From Thermoguttaceae bacterium (GTDB lineage Bacteria; Planctomycetota; Planctomycetia; Pirellulales; Thermoguttaceae): a DNA stretch of 64,000 nt. The stretch's first letter is position 1, and every line of letters starts with the position of its first letter. The stretch is from NCBI GenBank assembly GCA_017937685.1, contig JAGBDD010000197.1:26074-90073 (forward strand), written 5' to 3'. This document shows, piece after piece, positions 54,288 through 63,731 of the stretch. The notes under the pieces are model-generated. The model saw nothing but the letters and a program-made list of their open reading frames with translations, did no database searches and was not told the origin of the DNA. The position numbers and the translations under genes are program-made.

Positions 54288-55562
54288 TCAAACGGTCGTT
54301 TCATTCGCCTTTTGCAAGCGACGCGGACGCGGTTTCTCGGCCCAAAGGCGAACCAGCTCGACAAGCGTTTCGGTCGCTTTCTCCAAATCTTCGACGTCGA
54401 GCCATTCCCGCGTCGAGTGAAAATTGCGCCCGCCGGTGAAAATATTCGGCGTCGGGAGCCCCATTTCGGTCAAGCGGGAGCCGTCGGTGCCGCCGCGAAT
54501 CGGAATCCAACGCGGCTCGAGCCCGACGTTGCGAACCGCCGCTTCGAGCGTCTCCAACACCTCCGGCGCGTCTTTCAGGAAATAGCCCATATTCTCGTAT
54601 TGGCGGACGACGTCCAGCTCGCAAACCGCGTCGGAGTCGGTCTCGACGACGATTTTCTCGATCGCCGCTTCGAGCAAACGCCGGTTCTCGGCTCGCGCCT
54701 CTTCGTCGAACGCGCGGAGGAGAAAAACGGCCTTCGCTTCCGAAACGCCGCCGTCGAGCTTGTAAAGATGGATAAACGGCTCCCGATTTTCCGTTTGTTC
54801 CGGCGTTCGTTCCGGCGGAAGTTCGGCGACGATTCGCGCCAAAATCGCCGCCGCGTTGATCATCGTTCCCTTCGCTTCGCCGGGATGAACGTCGACGCCG
54901 CGAACGGTAATCGTCGCGCGGTCGGCGGAGAAGGTTTCGCCGTTGATTTCGCCGCCCGGGCCGCCGTCGACGGTGTACGCGCAGTCGGCGCCGAACCGCT
55001 CGACGTCGAAAAACGCCGTTCCGTTCCCGATTTCCTCGTCCGGCGTGAAGCAAACGCGGACGTTCGCCCGCTTCTCCGCCGAGTTCGCGAGGCGCTCGAC
55101 CGCCGCCATAATCGCCGCGATTCCCGCTTTGTCGTCGGCGCCGAGAAGGGTCGTCCCGTCCGAAACGACGAAGCGACGCCCGACGAGCGGCTTCATTTCG
55201 TCCGTTTCCGGAATAACGTCGCCGTTTTCAAGCTCAATATCGCCCCCTTCGTAAACGAACGTTTTCGGACGGACGTTCGCTCCGGACGCGGCGCAAGACG
55301 TGTCGAGGTGCGCGATCAGCCCGACGGTCGGAATCGGCTCGTCGGCGTTTTGCGGTTCGACGTTCGCCGGCAGGGTCGCGGTAACGTAACAATGTTCGTC
55401 GACGGCGGCGTCGGCGAGCCCGATTTCCCGCAACTCGTCGACCAAAACGCGGGCCAAGTCGAACTCTTTCGGCGAACTCGGAGTCGTCGTCGCCTCTTCG
55501 TTCGACGTCGTTTCGATCGCGACGTATTTCAAAAATCGTTCGAGCGGGCTCTTCAAAGTCAT
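54288..55562 (-). CDS. pepT: Peptidase T (tripeptide aminopeptidase, M20)
   Basis: GAGGAGG seven bases before ATG 55562 fixes the start; the frame is open to 55616. The 424-residue dizinc enzyme removes the N-terminal residue of tripeptides in the cytoplasm. Motifs: PTVGLIAHLDTS, GTTLLGADDKAGIAAIMAAV, CFTPDEEIGNGTAFFDVERF, VDVHPGEAKGTMINAA and PIRGGTDGSRLTEMGLPTPN. The order matches PepT. The repeat copy B lies just upstream and could supply its promoter. Confidence 0.95.
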   Translation of the reverse strand: MTLKSPLERFLKYVAIETTSNEEATTTPSSPKEFDLARVLVDELREIGLADAAVDEHCYVTATLPANVEPQNADEPIPTVGLIAHLDTSCAASGANVRPKTFVYEGGDIELENGDVIPETDEMKPLVGRRFVVSDGTTLLGADDKAGIAAIMAAVERLANSAEKRANVRVCFTPDEEIGNGTAFFDVERFGADCAYTVDGGPGGEINGETFSADRATITVRGVDVHPGEAKGTMINAAAILARIVAELPPERTPEQTENREPFIHLYKLDGGVSEAKAVFLLRAFDEEARAENRRLLEAAIEKIVVETDSDAVCELDVVRQYENMGYFLKDAPEVLETLEAAVRNVGLEPRWIPIRGGTDGSRLTEMGLPTPNIFTGGRNFHSTREWLDVEDLEKATETLVELVRLWAEKPRPRRLQKANETTV

Positions 55563-55621
55563 CGTTTCGCCTCCTCGCCGACCGGTTTCGCGGCGGCTTT
55601 TTCTCGTTTTTGTCAATATTT

Positions 55622-55677
55622 TCTTTTGCGAAATCGCGCCTTATTTACGCGAGCGCTACATCGTGTTGTCAATATTA
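55622..55677 (+). repeat. Intergenic repeat, copy B
   Basis: 56 bases matching 31905-31963 (28 of 29 bases in the right-hand core). It lies 60 bases upstream of pepT and downstream of mutS. On the minus strand it holds TTGACA (55672-55667) with a poor -10 (GTAAAT, 18-base spacer). TTGTCAATATT also occurs nearby at about 55613. Confidence 0.8.
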
Positions 55678-55794
55678 ATTAATAAGCGGTTAAAACCGTT
55701 AAAAACGCCGCGTCAAACGGCGAAAACCGGCGGCGGCTCAACCGTCAAAACCGTCAAAACCGCCAACGTCGACGCAACCGCCAAACTTCGCGCT

Positions 55795-58641
55795 TTAACG
55801 CCGTCCCTTCGGATCGGACGTTTCCAAATACCGCTTCAACCGTTCGAGCGTCGTCAGGGCTTCGAGCGGCGTCATTCGGTCGACGTCCAAGCGGCGCAAC
55901 TCGTCGACGACCGGGTGATCTTCCGGGCCGAAGAGCGAAAATTGAACGCAATCGCGTTCCTCGGCGCCCTTTTTTCGGCCCTTTCGCGACATACTTCGAA
56001 GCGTTTCCCGCACCGCGTCGGTCGTTTGCCCGGCTCGCGCGGCCTCCAAACCGGCCAAAATTTCGCGAGCGCGCTCGACGACCTCCTTCGGAACCCCGGC
56101 GAGTCGAGCGACGTGAATCCCGTAACTTTTATCCGCGGCGCCGGGCGCAATCTTGTGCAAAAACGCGATTTCGTCCCGCCATTCCCGCACCGCGACGTTA
56201 AGATTATTAATGCCGTCGTAAAGGTCGGCCAAATCGGTCAACTCGTGATAATGCGTCGCGAAAAACGTGCGACATTTGATTTTCTTCGCGATAAATTCCG
56301 CCAACGCCCAAGCGAGCGAAACGCCGTCGTATGTGCTGGTGCCGCGCCCGATTTCGTCCAACACGACGAGACTGCGCGGCGTCGCGTTGTTCAGGATGCG
56401 AGCCGTTTCGATCATCTCGACCATAAAGGTGCTTTGGCCGCGCGTCAGTTCGTCGGAGGCGCCGACCCGAGCGAAAATCCGGTCGACGACGCCGATCGTC
56501 GCCTCGCGCGCCGGAATGAAGGAGCCGACCTGCGCCATCAGCGTCAGCAACGCGGTTTGGCGGATAAAAGTGCTTTTCCCCGCCATATTCGGGCCGGTGA
56601 TGAGGTGCAAAAAGCCGTTTTTCTCGTCGCAAAACGCGCTGTTCGGGACGAACTCGCCCGCCGGCAGGGTCGCGTCGAGGGACGGGTGCCGCCCGTCTTC
56701 GATGCGCAAAATCGGCTCGTCGACCATCTCCGGACGGCAGTAATTCCCCTGTTCGGCCAACGTCGCGAGCCCGGCCAAGACGTCGAAGTGCGCCAAGACG
56801 TTCGCCGCGCGCTGAATGTCGGCCCGCACGTCCGCTACCTTGCGCCGGAGCGTCGAGAAAATCTCGAATTCGAGTTCCTTCGCGAGTTCCTCGGCGCCGA
56901 GCGTTTTTTCCTCGTACTCCTTCAACTCCGGCGTAACGTACCGCTCGGCGTTTTTGAGCGTTTGCTTCCGAACGTAATTTTCCGGAACTTTATCGGCGAC
57001 CGAGCGCGACAATTCGATATAGTAACCGAAAACGTTGTTAAAGCCGATTTTCAAGCCCGTCAACCCGGTGCGTCGGACTTCGGCGGCTTGATACGCGGTC
57101 AGCCATTCCTTCCCGCCGCGTTGAAGGCGACGGTATTCGTCGAGTTTTTCGTTATAACCGTCGCAAACGAACCCGCCGTCGCGGAAATTGAGCGGGGCCT
57201 CGTCGCCGAGCGCGCGCTCGATCTCGTCGCAAAGCTCGTTTTTCAGCTCGAGGTGGTCGCCGAGCGTCTTCAAGAGGCGGCTCGACGACGTTTCGAGGAA
57301 CCCCTTAAAGATCGGAAAGGAGCGAATCGTCTTCCCGACCCCGATCAAATCGCGCGGCGTCGCCCGCTCCTGCACGATGCGGGAAATGATCCGCTCCAAG
57401 TCGAAAACGCCGGCGAACGCGTCGCGAATCGGGCCCATTTCGGCGCCGCGCTCGATGATTTCGGCGACCGCGTCCTGTCGAATCCCGATAAGGTCGCACT
57501 CGGTCAACGGGTACGACACCCACTCGGCCAGCAAGCGGCTCCCCATCGACGTAACGCAACGATCCATCGTCGCAAGGAGCGAACCTTCGCGGCGACCGTC
57601 GCGGTAAGTGCGGACGATTTCAAGACTTCGGCGCGTCGCTTCGTCGATTTCGAGCCGTTTTCCGCGACGGTAAGGAACGAGCGCGTCGATATGGTCGAGC
57701 GATTGTTTCTGCGTTTCGAGCAAATAATCGATAACGCCCCCCGCCGCCTGCAACGCGCAAACGTCGTCTTTTTCGTTAAACCCGAACCCTTCGAACGTCG
57801 AAAGGCGGAAGTGCTTCGAAAGCGCGTCGAACGCCGTCCGTTTCGCGAAAACCCAGCCGGGCCGAGTCGTCAGCGTCGTCTGTTCGAGCGTCCATTCGGG
57901 AAAGATGTAACGAAATTCTTCCTGGATAAGGCATTCGGACGGTCGCACCCGCGCCAGTTGGTCGAAAAGACTCGAAAACGGAATCGTCGTCGCCGAAAAA
58001 TGCCCCGTCGACGTTTCGACCCAAGCGAGCCCGACAAGTTTCGTCGGCGGAATATCGGAAGCGCCGATTTTGCCGAATTTGCGGGCCGCGTCCGAACCGC
58101 CGTTCGCCGCCGCGCGCCGCTCCTCGTCTTGCTCGGCGCGGTCGAGCGTTCGCAAAAACTCTTCGGAGCGCTCGTCTTCGTCGTCGCAAAACTCGGCGCC
58201 CGGCGCTCCCGCCTTCGCGCAACGCCGCTTCTTCTCCGGAATGTAAATCGCCGCCAAATAGTTGCTCCGACGCGGGTCGAGCATCGACTCGTCCATCACC
58301 GTCCCGGGCGTTACGATCCGGGTAACTTCGCGCTTGACGATCGTTTTCGCCTTTTTCGGGTCTTCCATCTGCTCGCAAACCGCCACCTTGTGTCCGGCGG
58401 CGACGAGACGCGCTAAATAAGCGTCCAGATGTTGGTGCGGGAACCCGGCCATCGGCGTCGCTTCCGACGCGGGCTTGTTGCGGTCGCGGGTCGTAACGGT
58501 AACGCCGAGCGTTTCGGCGGCCTTGTACGCGTCGTCAAAGAACATCTCGTAAAAGTCGCCCATTCGGAAAAGCAAAAGGGCGCCCTTCGAAGCCTCTTTG
58601 GCGTCGTAGTACTGTTTCATCATCGGGGTAAGTTCGCTCAT
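55795..58641 (-). CDS. mutS: DNA mismatch-repair protein MutS
   Basis: I start at ATG 58641 (MSELTPMMKQYYDAKEASKG), the conserved N-terminus; an upstream in-frame ATG at 58737 adds unrelated residues. The protein has 948 residues. The mismatch-reading Phe-x-Glu is in GDFYEMFFDDAY, the lever/clamp contains GFNNVFGYYIELSR, and the ATPase has Walker A ITGPNMAGKSTFIRQTALL and Walker B VVLDEIGRGTSTYDG. Domain II carries an insertion of about 60 charged residues (EKKRRCAKAGAPGAEFCDDE to FGKIGASDIPPTK), which explains the extra length. mutL is not in the window. Confidence 0.97.
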   Translation of the reverse strand: MSELTPMMKQYYDAKEASKGALLLFRMGDFYEMFFDDAYKAAETLGVTVTTRDRNKPASEATPMAGFPHQHLDAYLARLVAAGHKVAVCEQMEDPKKAKTIVKREVTRIVTPGTVMDESMLDPRRSNYLAAIYIPEKKRRCAKAGAPGAEFCDDEDERSEEFLRTLDRAEQDEERRAAANGGSDAARKFGKIGASDIPPTKLVGLAWVETSTGHFSATTIPFSSLFDQLARVRPSECLIQEEFRYIFPEWTLEQTTLTTRPGWVFAKRTAFDALSKHFRLSTFEGFGFNEKDDVCALQAAGGVIDYLLETQKQSLDHIDALVPYRRGKRLEIDEATRRSLEIVRTYRDGRREGSLLATMDRCVTSMGSRLLAEWVSYPLTECDLIGIRQDAVAEIIERGAEMGPIRDAFAGVFDLERIISRIVQERATPRDLIGVGKTIRSFPIFKGFLETSSSRLLKTLGDHLELKNELCDEIERALGDEAPLNFRDGGFVCDGYNEKLDEYRRLQRGGKEWLTAYQAAEVRRTGLTGLKIGFNNVFGYYIELSRSVADKVPENYVRKQTLKNAERYVTPELKEYEEKTLGAEELAKELEFEIFSTLRRKVADVRADIQRAANVLAHFDVLAGLATLAEQGNYCRPEMVDEPILRIEDGRHPSLDATLPAGEFVPNSAFCDEKNGFLHLITGPNMAGKSTFIRQTALLTLMAQVGSFIPAREATIGVVDRIFARVGASDELTRGQSTFMVEMIETARILNNATPRSLVVLDEIGRGTSTYDGVSLAWALAEFIAKKIKCRTFFATHYHELTDLADLYDGINNLNVAVREWRDEIAFLHKIAPGAADKSYGIHVARLAGVPKEVVERAREILAGLEAARAGQTTDAVRETLRSMSRKGRKKGAEERDCVQFSLFGPEDHPVVDELRRLDVDRMTPLEALTTLERLKRYLETSDPKGRR

Positions 58642-58920
58642 AACGACTATTTTAGCGAAGTCAAACGTTTTGGAAAGCCCGTCGACCGCCGCAAATCGAA
58701 AAAAAACGCGCTTCCCGACCGCTTCGACGGCGCCCAAACGCTTCCCTCGCCCCCGCTCGCCGAATCCGTAAAATCGCCGCGACCGTTACAACGTTTTCCC
58801 GGCCCCGCGCCCGTCTCCCGAAAGAACGCTCAAAGGAAATCCAAGGCCGGAAAAATCGGCAAAACCGGCGCTTTCGGCAAAAACGTCGAAAAAAATTTTA
58901 AGGAAGGGCCTTCCCCCCCG

Positions 58921-58948
58921 TTTTCAAGCAGGCGAATCGAGGTATAAT
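58921..58948 (+). promoter_or_regulatory. Predicted sigma-70 promoter of fba
   Basis: TTTTCA, 16 bases, TATAAT, about 215 bases before the fba start. The leader has no recognised structure. The rest of 58642-59164 is empty. Confidence 0.65.
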
Positions 58949-59164
58949 CCAAATTGTTAGCGGTCGGAACGCTCGGCGCGTAACAGATACTCGACTCCAA
59001 CGGTCGGGTTTTAGCGCCCGCTCCCCGACAAACGCCAAAGCGACGCGAACGAGAAAACCGGCGTTTCGTTTCTCAATTTGTCGTTAATTAATAGCGACGC
59101 AAACGGACTCCGCGAATCTCCTCGCCGCGCCCCGAGATCGATAAAATTTCAGGAGATTAAATCA

Positions 59165-60160
59165 ATGATCGTTACGACTAAAGAATTGTTCAAGGCCGCT
59201 TACGGCAAATACGCGATCGGCGCGTACAACATCAACAACCTCGAACAACTCGTCGGTTTGTTCCGCGGCAACTTGGGCAAATTCGCGAAAAACGAAGACC
59301 CGAACGACGACGCGAAAAGCGCTCCGTTCATTATCCAAATCTCCCGCGGCGCTCGCACCTACACCGACAAAAACTTCCTCGAAGGTATGATCCGCACCGC
59401 GGACAAAGTCTTCCCGGAAGCGATTTTCGCCGTCCACCTCGACCACGGCACTGAAGAAGTTTGCTACGACTGCATCGACAGCGGCTTCTACAGCTCCGTT
59501 ATGATCGACGCTTCGCACGAAGAATTTGCGAAGAACATTGAAATCACGAAACGCGTCGTCGACCGCGCTCACGAAAAGGGCGTCGTCGTCGAAGCCGAAC
59601 TCGGCCAACTCGGCGGCGTTGAAGAAGACGTCGTCGGCAGCGTCAAACTGACCGACCCGGCCCAAGCCGCCGAATTTGTCGAAAAGACCGGCGTCGACTC
59701 CCTCGCGGTCGCCATCGGCACCTCGCACGGCGCTTTCAAATTCTCGGGCAACCAAGGCCTCCACTTCGACGTTTTGGAAAAAATCCAAGCGGCGGTCAAC
59801 GAAGTCAAACCGAACTTCCCGCTCGTTATGCACGGTTCCTCCTCGGTTCCGGCCGAATGGGTCGCTCGCATCAACAACGCCGGCGGCGCGATGAAAAACG
59901 CCAGCGGCGTCGATGAAAAACAATACTTCCCGGCCGCGAAACTCGGCGTTACGAAGATCAACATCGACACCGACGGTCGTCTCGTTTGGTGCGCGATTCA
60001 CCGCGAATTTTTCCGCGACCAACCGGAAAAATTCGACCTCCGCGACCCGGGCAAACTCTTTATGCCGGCTTACGCCGAATACATCATTCACAAAAACGAA
60101 ATGCTCGGCAGCGCCGGTCATTTGGAAGAAGTCCGCAAGCTCATCGAAGCCGCGAAGTGA
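59165..60160 (+). CDS. fba: Class II fructose-bisphosphate aldolase
   Basis: AGGAG before ATG 59165 fixes the start; the frame runs on upstream to 59078 without coding character. The 331-residue zinc enzyme splits fructose-1,6-bisphosphate. Motifs: YAIGAYNINNLEQLVGLFRG, the zinc-site AVHLDHGTEEVCYDCIDSGF, VVVEAELGQLGGVEEDV, AVAIGTSHGAFKFSG, LVMHGSSSVPAEW and TKINIDTDGRLVW. NIDTDGR is typical of the long class IIB type. Codon use is the most C-ending in the window, as expected for a highly expressed gene. Confidence 0.96.
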   Translation: MIVTTKELFKAAYGKYAIGAYNINNLEQLVGLFRGNLGKFAKNEDPNDDAKSAPFIIQISRGARTYTDKNFLEGMIRTADKVFPEAIFAVHLDHGTEEVCYDCIDSGFYSSVMIDASHEEFAKNIEITKRVVDRAHEKGVVVEAELGQLGGVEEDVVGSVKLTDPAQAAEFVEKTGVDSLAVAIGTSHGAFKFSGNQGLHFDVLEKIQAAVNEVKPNFPLVMHGSSSVPAEWVARINNAGGAMKNASGVDEKQYFPAAKLGVTKINIDTDGRLVWCAIHREFFRDQPEKFDLRDPGKLFMPAYAEYIIHKNEMLGSAGHLEEVRKLIEAAK

Positions 60161-60188
60161 GTTTCGCCCGTCGATAACTTGACGCTTT

Positions 60189-60235
60189 AAAAAACGCGTC
60201 GGCGTTCCGCAACGGTTCGTCGGCGCGTTTTTTTT
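60189..60235 (+). terminator. Terminator of fba
   Basis: AAAAAACGCG pairs with CGCGTTTTTTTT around CGG/TCG segments, starting 29 bases past the stop. The rest of 60236-60480 is AT-rich and empty. Confidence 0.85.
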
Positions 60236-60480
60236 GCCTTCTTTCGCCGTCTTTTCCTTTCTACGCATTCCTTAAAATCGTCGCGAACATTAAAAACTCG
60301 CTGTTTCCCTCTTTCTTTGCGCTTTCCGTCGGCGGCGTTGTTTACGAAAATTCTTTAATCGTCAAACCCGCGCCGATCGTCGCAACCGTTTTTCCGGAAC
60401 CTCGACTTGCGTCAAGCGTCTAAATAGCCGATAAAACGATAACGCCTCGTCTTTCCGACGCCGTTTTAAGGAACACAAAG

Positions 60481-61776
60481 ATGAAACGAACGCCGAACAA
60501 CCGTCCGTCCCGCCCCGCGCCTCCCGCCCGATTCGGCGTTTTCTTGCTCGGAAGCGCGTTCGTTCTCTCGGCGCCCTCCGCAACGTCGGCGCAAACCCCC
60601 AATCTAACGCAATCCGGCGGCGTTTCGATCCTTCGCGGCGGAGCGATTCGCGGCGTCGTTTCGAATCCGGAAGCGGGCGCGTCGGCGCCGATTCGCCTTG
60701 AACCGACGCTCGGCGGCAAAATTTCGATCGACGCGTCGCTCGTTCGCGAAACCTCCGCGCTTCGACCGGAGCAAATCTCCTACCGCAATTCCGCCCCGCT
60801 CCAAAAAGACGACGTCGCTTCGCACCTCAAAATCGCTCGTTGGGCGCGCAACGCCAAGCTCGACGCGCAAGCCGACGCGCATTTTCAACGGGTCGTCGAA
60901 CTCGACCCGGAAAACGAAGAAGCGCGTAAAGCGTTGAAACACGAGAAGTTAAACGGTGTTTGGGTTTCGCGCCAAGAGCGAATGGAGCGAAGCGGTTTGG
61001 TTCGCGTCGGCGGCGTCAATCTTTCGCGTCAAGAAGCTGAACTCGTCAAAAAAGCGCAAGAAGCCAAAGAGGAAGCGCGCTATTGGCGCAAGGAAATCAA
61101 GTTTCTTTACAACGCGTCGCTTAACGGCGACGTTCGGGCTCGCGACGCGCTCCGCCGAGTGCGCAACCCTCGCGCTCTCGCGCCTTTAGGCGACGCGCTG
61201 AAAAAAGAAAAAGACCCGGAAGGCCGCGTTCTTCTCGTTCAAGCGATCGGGTCGATCGGAACGCCGACCGCGCTTTCGGAGTTGGGCCGCGTCGCGCTCC
61301 AAGACGACGATCTCGACGTTCGAACCGCCGCGCTGGAAGGGATTTACCGCAAAAAAACGGCGCTTCCGGAAGCGGTCGAGTTCTTCCGCCAAACGCTCCG
61401 CACGTCGGACGACGTCGCGACGATCAACCGCGCCGCCTACGCGCTCGGCTACTTCGAAGCGGAACGGGCGATTCCCGACCTCATCAACGCGCTAACGACG
61501 TCGCACAAACGTCAAATTAAAGTCGGTTCGGAGCAAACGCAAGCCACGTTCGATACCGCGACCGGTCGGCTGGGCGGTTTTTCCCCCGGCGGCGGCACAA
61601 AAATCAAAACGATAACGGAACTTAGCCGCAACGAAGAAGTTCACGCGGCCCTTGTTCGCATCGTCGGGGCGCGCTACCCCGCGCCGGTCGATTACGGTTT
61701 CGACGTCGACGCTTGGATCGTTTGGCGGCGAAGCGTCGACCAACTCGGCGCTTTTTATCCGCGTCGCGACCATTAG
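60481..61776 (+). CDS. Secreted HEAT-repeat protein
   Basis: AAGGA eight bases before the ATG supports the start. A signal peptide ends near SATSAQ. After a Ser/Gly-rich stretch, residues 115-160 look like a TPR pair (LKIARWARNAKLDAQADAHF, QRVVELDPENEEARKALKHE). Residues 205-345 are HEAT repeats (GDVRARDALRRVRNPRALAP, LLVQAIGSIGTPTALSELGR, DDLDVRTAALEGIYRKKTAL, ERAIPDLINALTTSH). The C-terminus ends VDAWIVWRRSVDQLGAFYPR. This TPR-HEAT arrangement recurs in planctomycete secreted proteins of unknown role; it probably binds other proteins. Confidence 0.82.
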   Translation: MKRTPNNRPSRPAPPARFGVFLLGSAFVLSAPSATSAQTPNLTQSGGVSILRGGAIRGVVSNPEAGASAPIRLEPTLGGKISIDASLVRETSALRPEQISYRNSAPLQKDDVASHLKIARWARNAKLDAQADAHFQRVVELDPENEEARKALKHEKLNGVWVSRQERMERSGLVRVGGVNLSRQEAELVKKAQEAKEEARYWRKEIKFLYNASLNGDVRARDALRRVRNPRALAPLGDALKKEKDPEGRVLLVQAIGSIGTPTALSELGRVALQDDDLDVRTAALEGIYRKKTALPEAVEFFRQTLRTSDDVATINRAAYALGYFEAERAIPDLINALTTSHKRQIKVGSEQTQATFDTATGRLGGFSPGGGTKIKTITELSRNEEVHAALVRIVGARYPAPVDYGFDVDAWIVWRRSVDQLGAFYPRRDH

Positions 61777-61893
61777 CGCAAGCCCAACATTTACAATCGT
61801 TAACAACACGCTAACGTCTTTTCCCTCGCTCCAAAACAACGACGGCTCGACGATTCAAATTCGCCGCGTCGTCGTTGTTTCAACCTCTTTATT

Positions 61894-62384
61894 TCAACGC
61901 AACTCTTTGTTTAAATAGGGTTGCATTCGTTCCATTTCCTCTTCCTTCGCAATTTCGCCGTCGCCTGCCGCTCGTCGTTTTCCTTTCGGCGCGACGTCGT
62001 GAAGCGCCCAAATCGCAATTCCGAAAAACGCAAGCGCCGCGCCCGCTTGACTTGCAACGCCGAAAATAATCTTCGTCCCCCAGCCAAACGCCGCGCCAAA
62101 GTGAATTTCGCGCAACAAAACTTTCGTCTGTTCGTCGAACGTCGCGTTGCGTAACCTCTTTTCCGCGATTAGCGTTCCTTGAACGCCGTTCCAATAAGCG
62201 ACGCCCGGCGCCGAACAAGCCCAACAACCGCTTGACTTGCGTTCAATACGAATCGCTTGTTCGTTTGAATCGTCAGGAAGTCGCAATCGAACGTTCCCGG
62301 TCTTTCGCGAACGCTCGAAATCGCGCCGCAAAATCTCTTCGAGCGCGACCGTCGTTGAGTCGGAAGACTCGACGTTTCCATCGT
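61894..62384 (-). pseudogene. Remnant of a PepSY-type membrane protein
   Basis: Only the C-terminal part is readable: VALEEILRRDFERSRKTGNV, RLRLPDDSNEQAIRIERKSS, then TLIAEKRLRNATFDEQTKVL, LREIHFGAAFGWGTKIIFGV and a last membrane segment AALAFFGIAIWALHD. The order PepSY, HFGxxFGWGxK, final helix matches the end of PepSY-TM proteins. No start codon with a ribosome site exists; the frame opens after a TGA within the preceding pseudogene. The N-terminal membrane segments are missing. It seems to be fused by deletion to the end of the next remnant. Confidence 0.6.
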
Positions 62385-63731
62385 TTAAGTTAGCGTTCGC
62401 GACGTCGCATCGACTCGAATCGCTTCAAAATAATCGCGGACGACAAGGCGTCGTTCAAGCGAAATTTCCTTGGCGTCGAGCCTCGCTTCGATTCGCTGCG
62501 AGAACTCTCGCGCCTCTTCGACTCTAACCCGTTGCGTTTTCTGTTCTTGCAACGCGGCGTTGCCGGAACGGATAATCTCTTTCGTCGAATCCCCTTCTTC
62601 GCCTTCTTCCCCCGAAACTTGCTTTAACTCCTTATTTAATTAAAGCTACATATTTCACCCGCCCGGCGAATCGGAAGCGACGCTCTGCGAAGCGCCCAAC
62701 GGTCGCGCGTTCGACGCTCCGCCGCTTGCTCCGTTTTTATTCCCGGCTTGCGCTTTTTTCCCGTTGTTTTGCGCCCCTTTAGAAGAGCAATTTTGAGTGC
62801 AAGTCGCGCAAGCCCCGGCGCAATTCGACTTGCAAAGTCCGAGTCGCGCCATCTGGCAGCTCAGTTGCTTAATTTTCTCTTTATTAGACTTATGAGCGCG
62901 CAATTTTCCGGCGAGCTTCGCGCGAGGTATTCTTTCAGGAAGCGCGTTTCCCGCTTTGCCACTCTTCCGCGAGCTACTCCGTAAGTTGCGCCGTTTACTT
63001 GTCTTAGCGACTGCGAATCGTTTCGGCCGTCGCCTTCAATTTATTGGCGAACGCTTGACGGTCGCGAACGCTCATCTTCTTAAAATCCAACTTTTTAAGT
63101 TCGTCGGTCGCCTTCTCCAAATCGCCTTCCGCCAACGCTGCGCCGACTTTCGTCGTTTCGTCAATTTCGCCAAACGCCTCGGCCCAAGGACTTAAACGCG
63201 CGCTCGCTCCTTTCGACGTCGTAAGAATCGATCGTTTTCTTCTGCGCTTCTTCCATTCGAGCGACAACGGCGGTCGCTTTCATCGGATCGTCGCTCGCCG
63301 TCTCGATTTCGTCGGTCCAACGCGCCCAATTATTGATCAGTTTCTTAAACTATTTATCCTCAGGATTTGCATCGAAAAGTTTCCACGCCGCCGTCAATAC
63401 GACGCCGCGCAACTCTTGCAAAGCGTCGGCGCCCGTTTCGTTCGGAACGCCTCCCGAGGCTCGGGCTCCCACACCGTTACGGTCAAAGCGATTAACGCGA
63501 CCGCAAGCGCGGTCGTTTTCGCCTTCGCGCGCTTCAGTTTAATTGACACGTCGTCGTTCGCTCGAACATTTTCAACGCGTTCAAAACAATCCTCGAGTTG
63601 CAAACGCTCGATTGCCGTCGGTTCGCGTTTCTCGGTTTGTCTCAAAACATCGCTCGCAGTTAAACACCTATCGTCAAAAGAATAACGAGCGTCGCTCGCT
63701 TTTTCCGACGCGTTGCGTTCGAAATCTGTTA
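62385..63731 (-). pseudogene. Decayed planctomycete coiled-coil membrane protein, interrupted by an IS
   Basis: Pieces read in order in changing frames. The first, TDFERNASEKASDARYSFDD to LRQTEKREPTAIERLQLEDC, leads to a membrane helix AKTTALAVALIALTVTV. The next, DALQELRGVVLTAAWKLFDA, meets TAG at 63352-63350 and continues FKKLINNWARWTDEIETASD. Then PWAEAFGEIDETTKVGAALA, then KLAGKLRAHKSNKEKIKQLS with a Cys-rich LGLCKSNCAGACATC. Three stops (TGA, TAG, TAA) near 62650 part this from the C-terminal EISLERRLVVRDYFEAIRVD. The order, especially SL-RR-VRDYFEAIR, matches a large planctomycete membrane protein family (DUF4175-like). At least three frameshifts and four stops, plus the IS at its 5' end, show it is dead. 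Confidence 0.75.

Noticed and set aside
55663..58416. A 917-codon open frame on the plus strand across mutS, and similar long antisense frames over nrdD, thiC, pepT and GH36
   Set aside because: They are exact shadows of real genes, rich in Arg, Phe and Val, with no motif or ribosome site. They arise from the CpG-rich codon use.
62169..62381. A 70-codon gene starting METSSLPTQRR
   Set aside because: It lies out of frame over the PepSY remnant, whose frame has recognisable motifs; it lacks a ribosome site.
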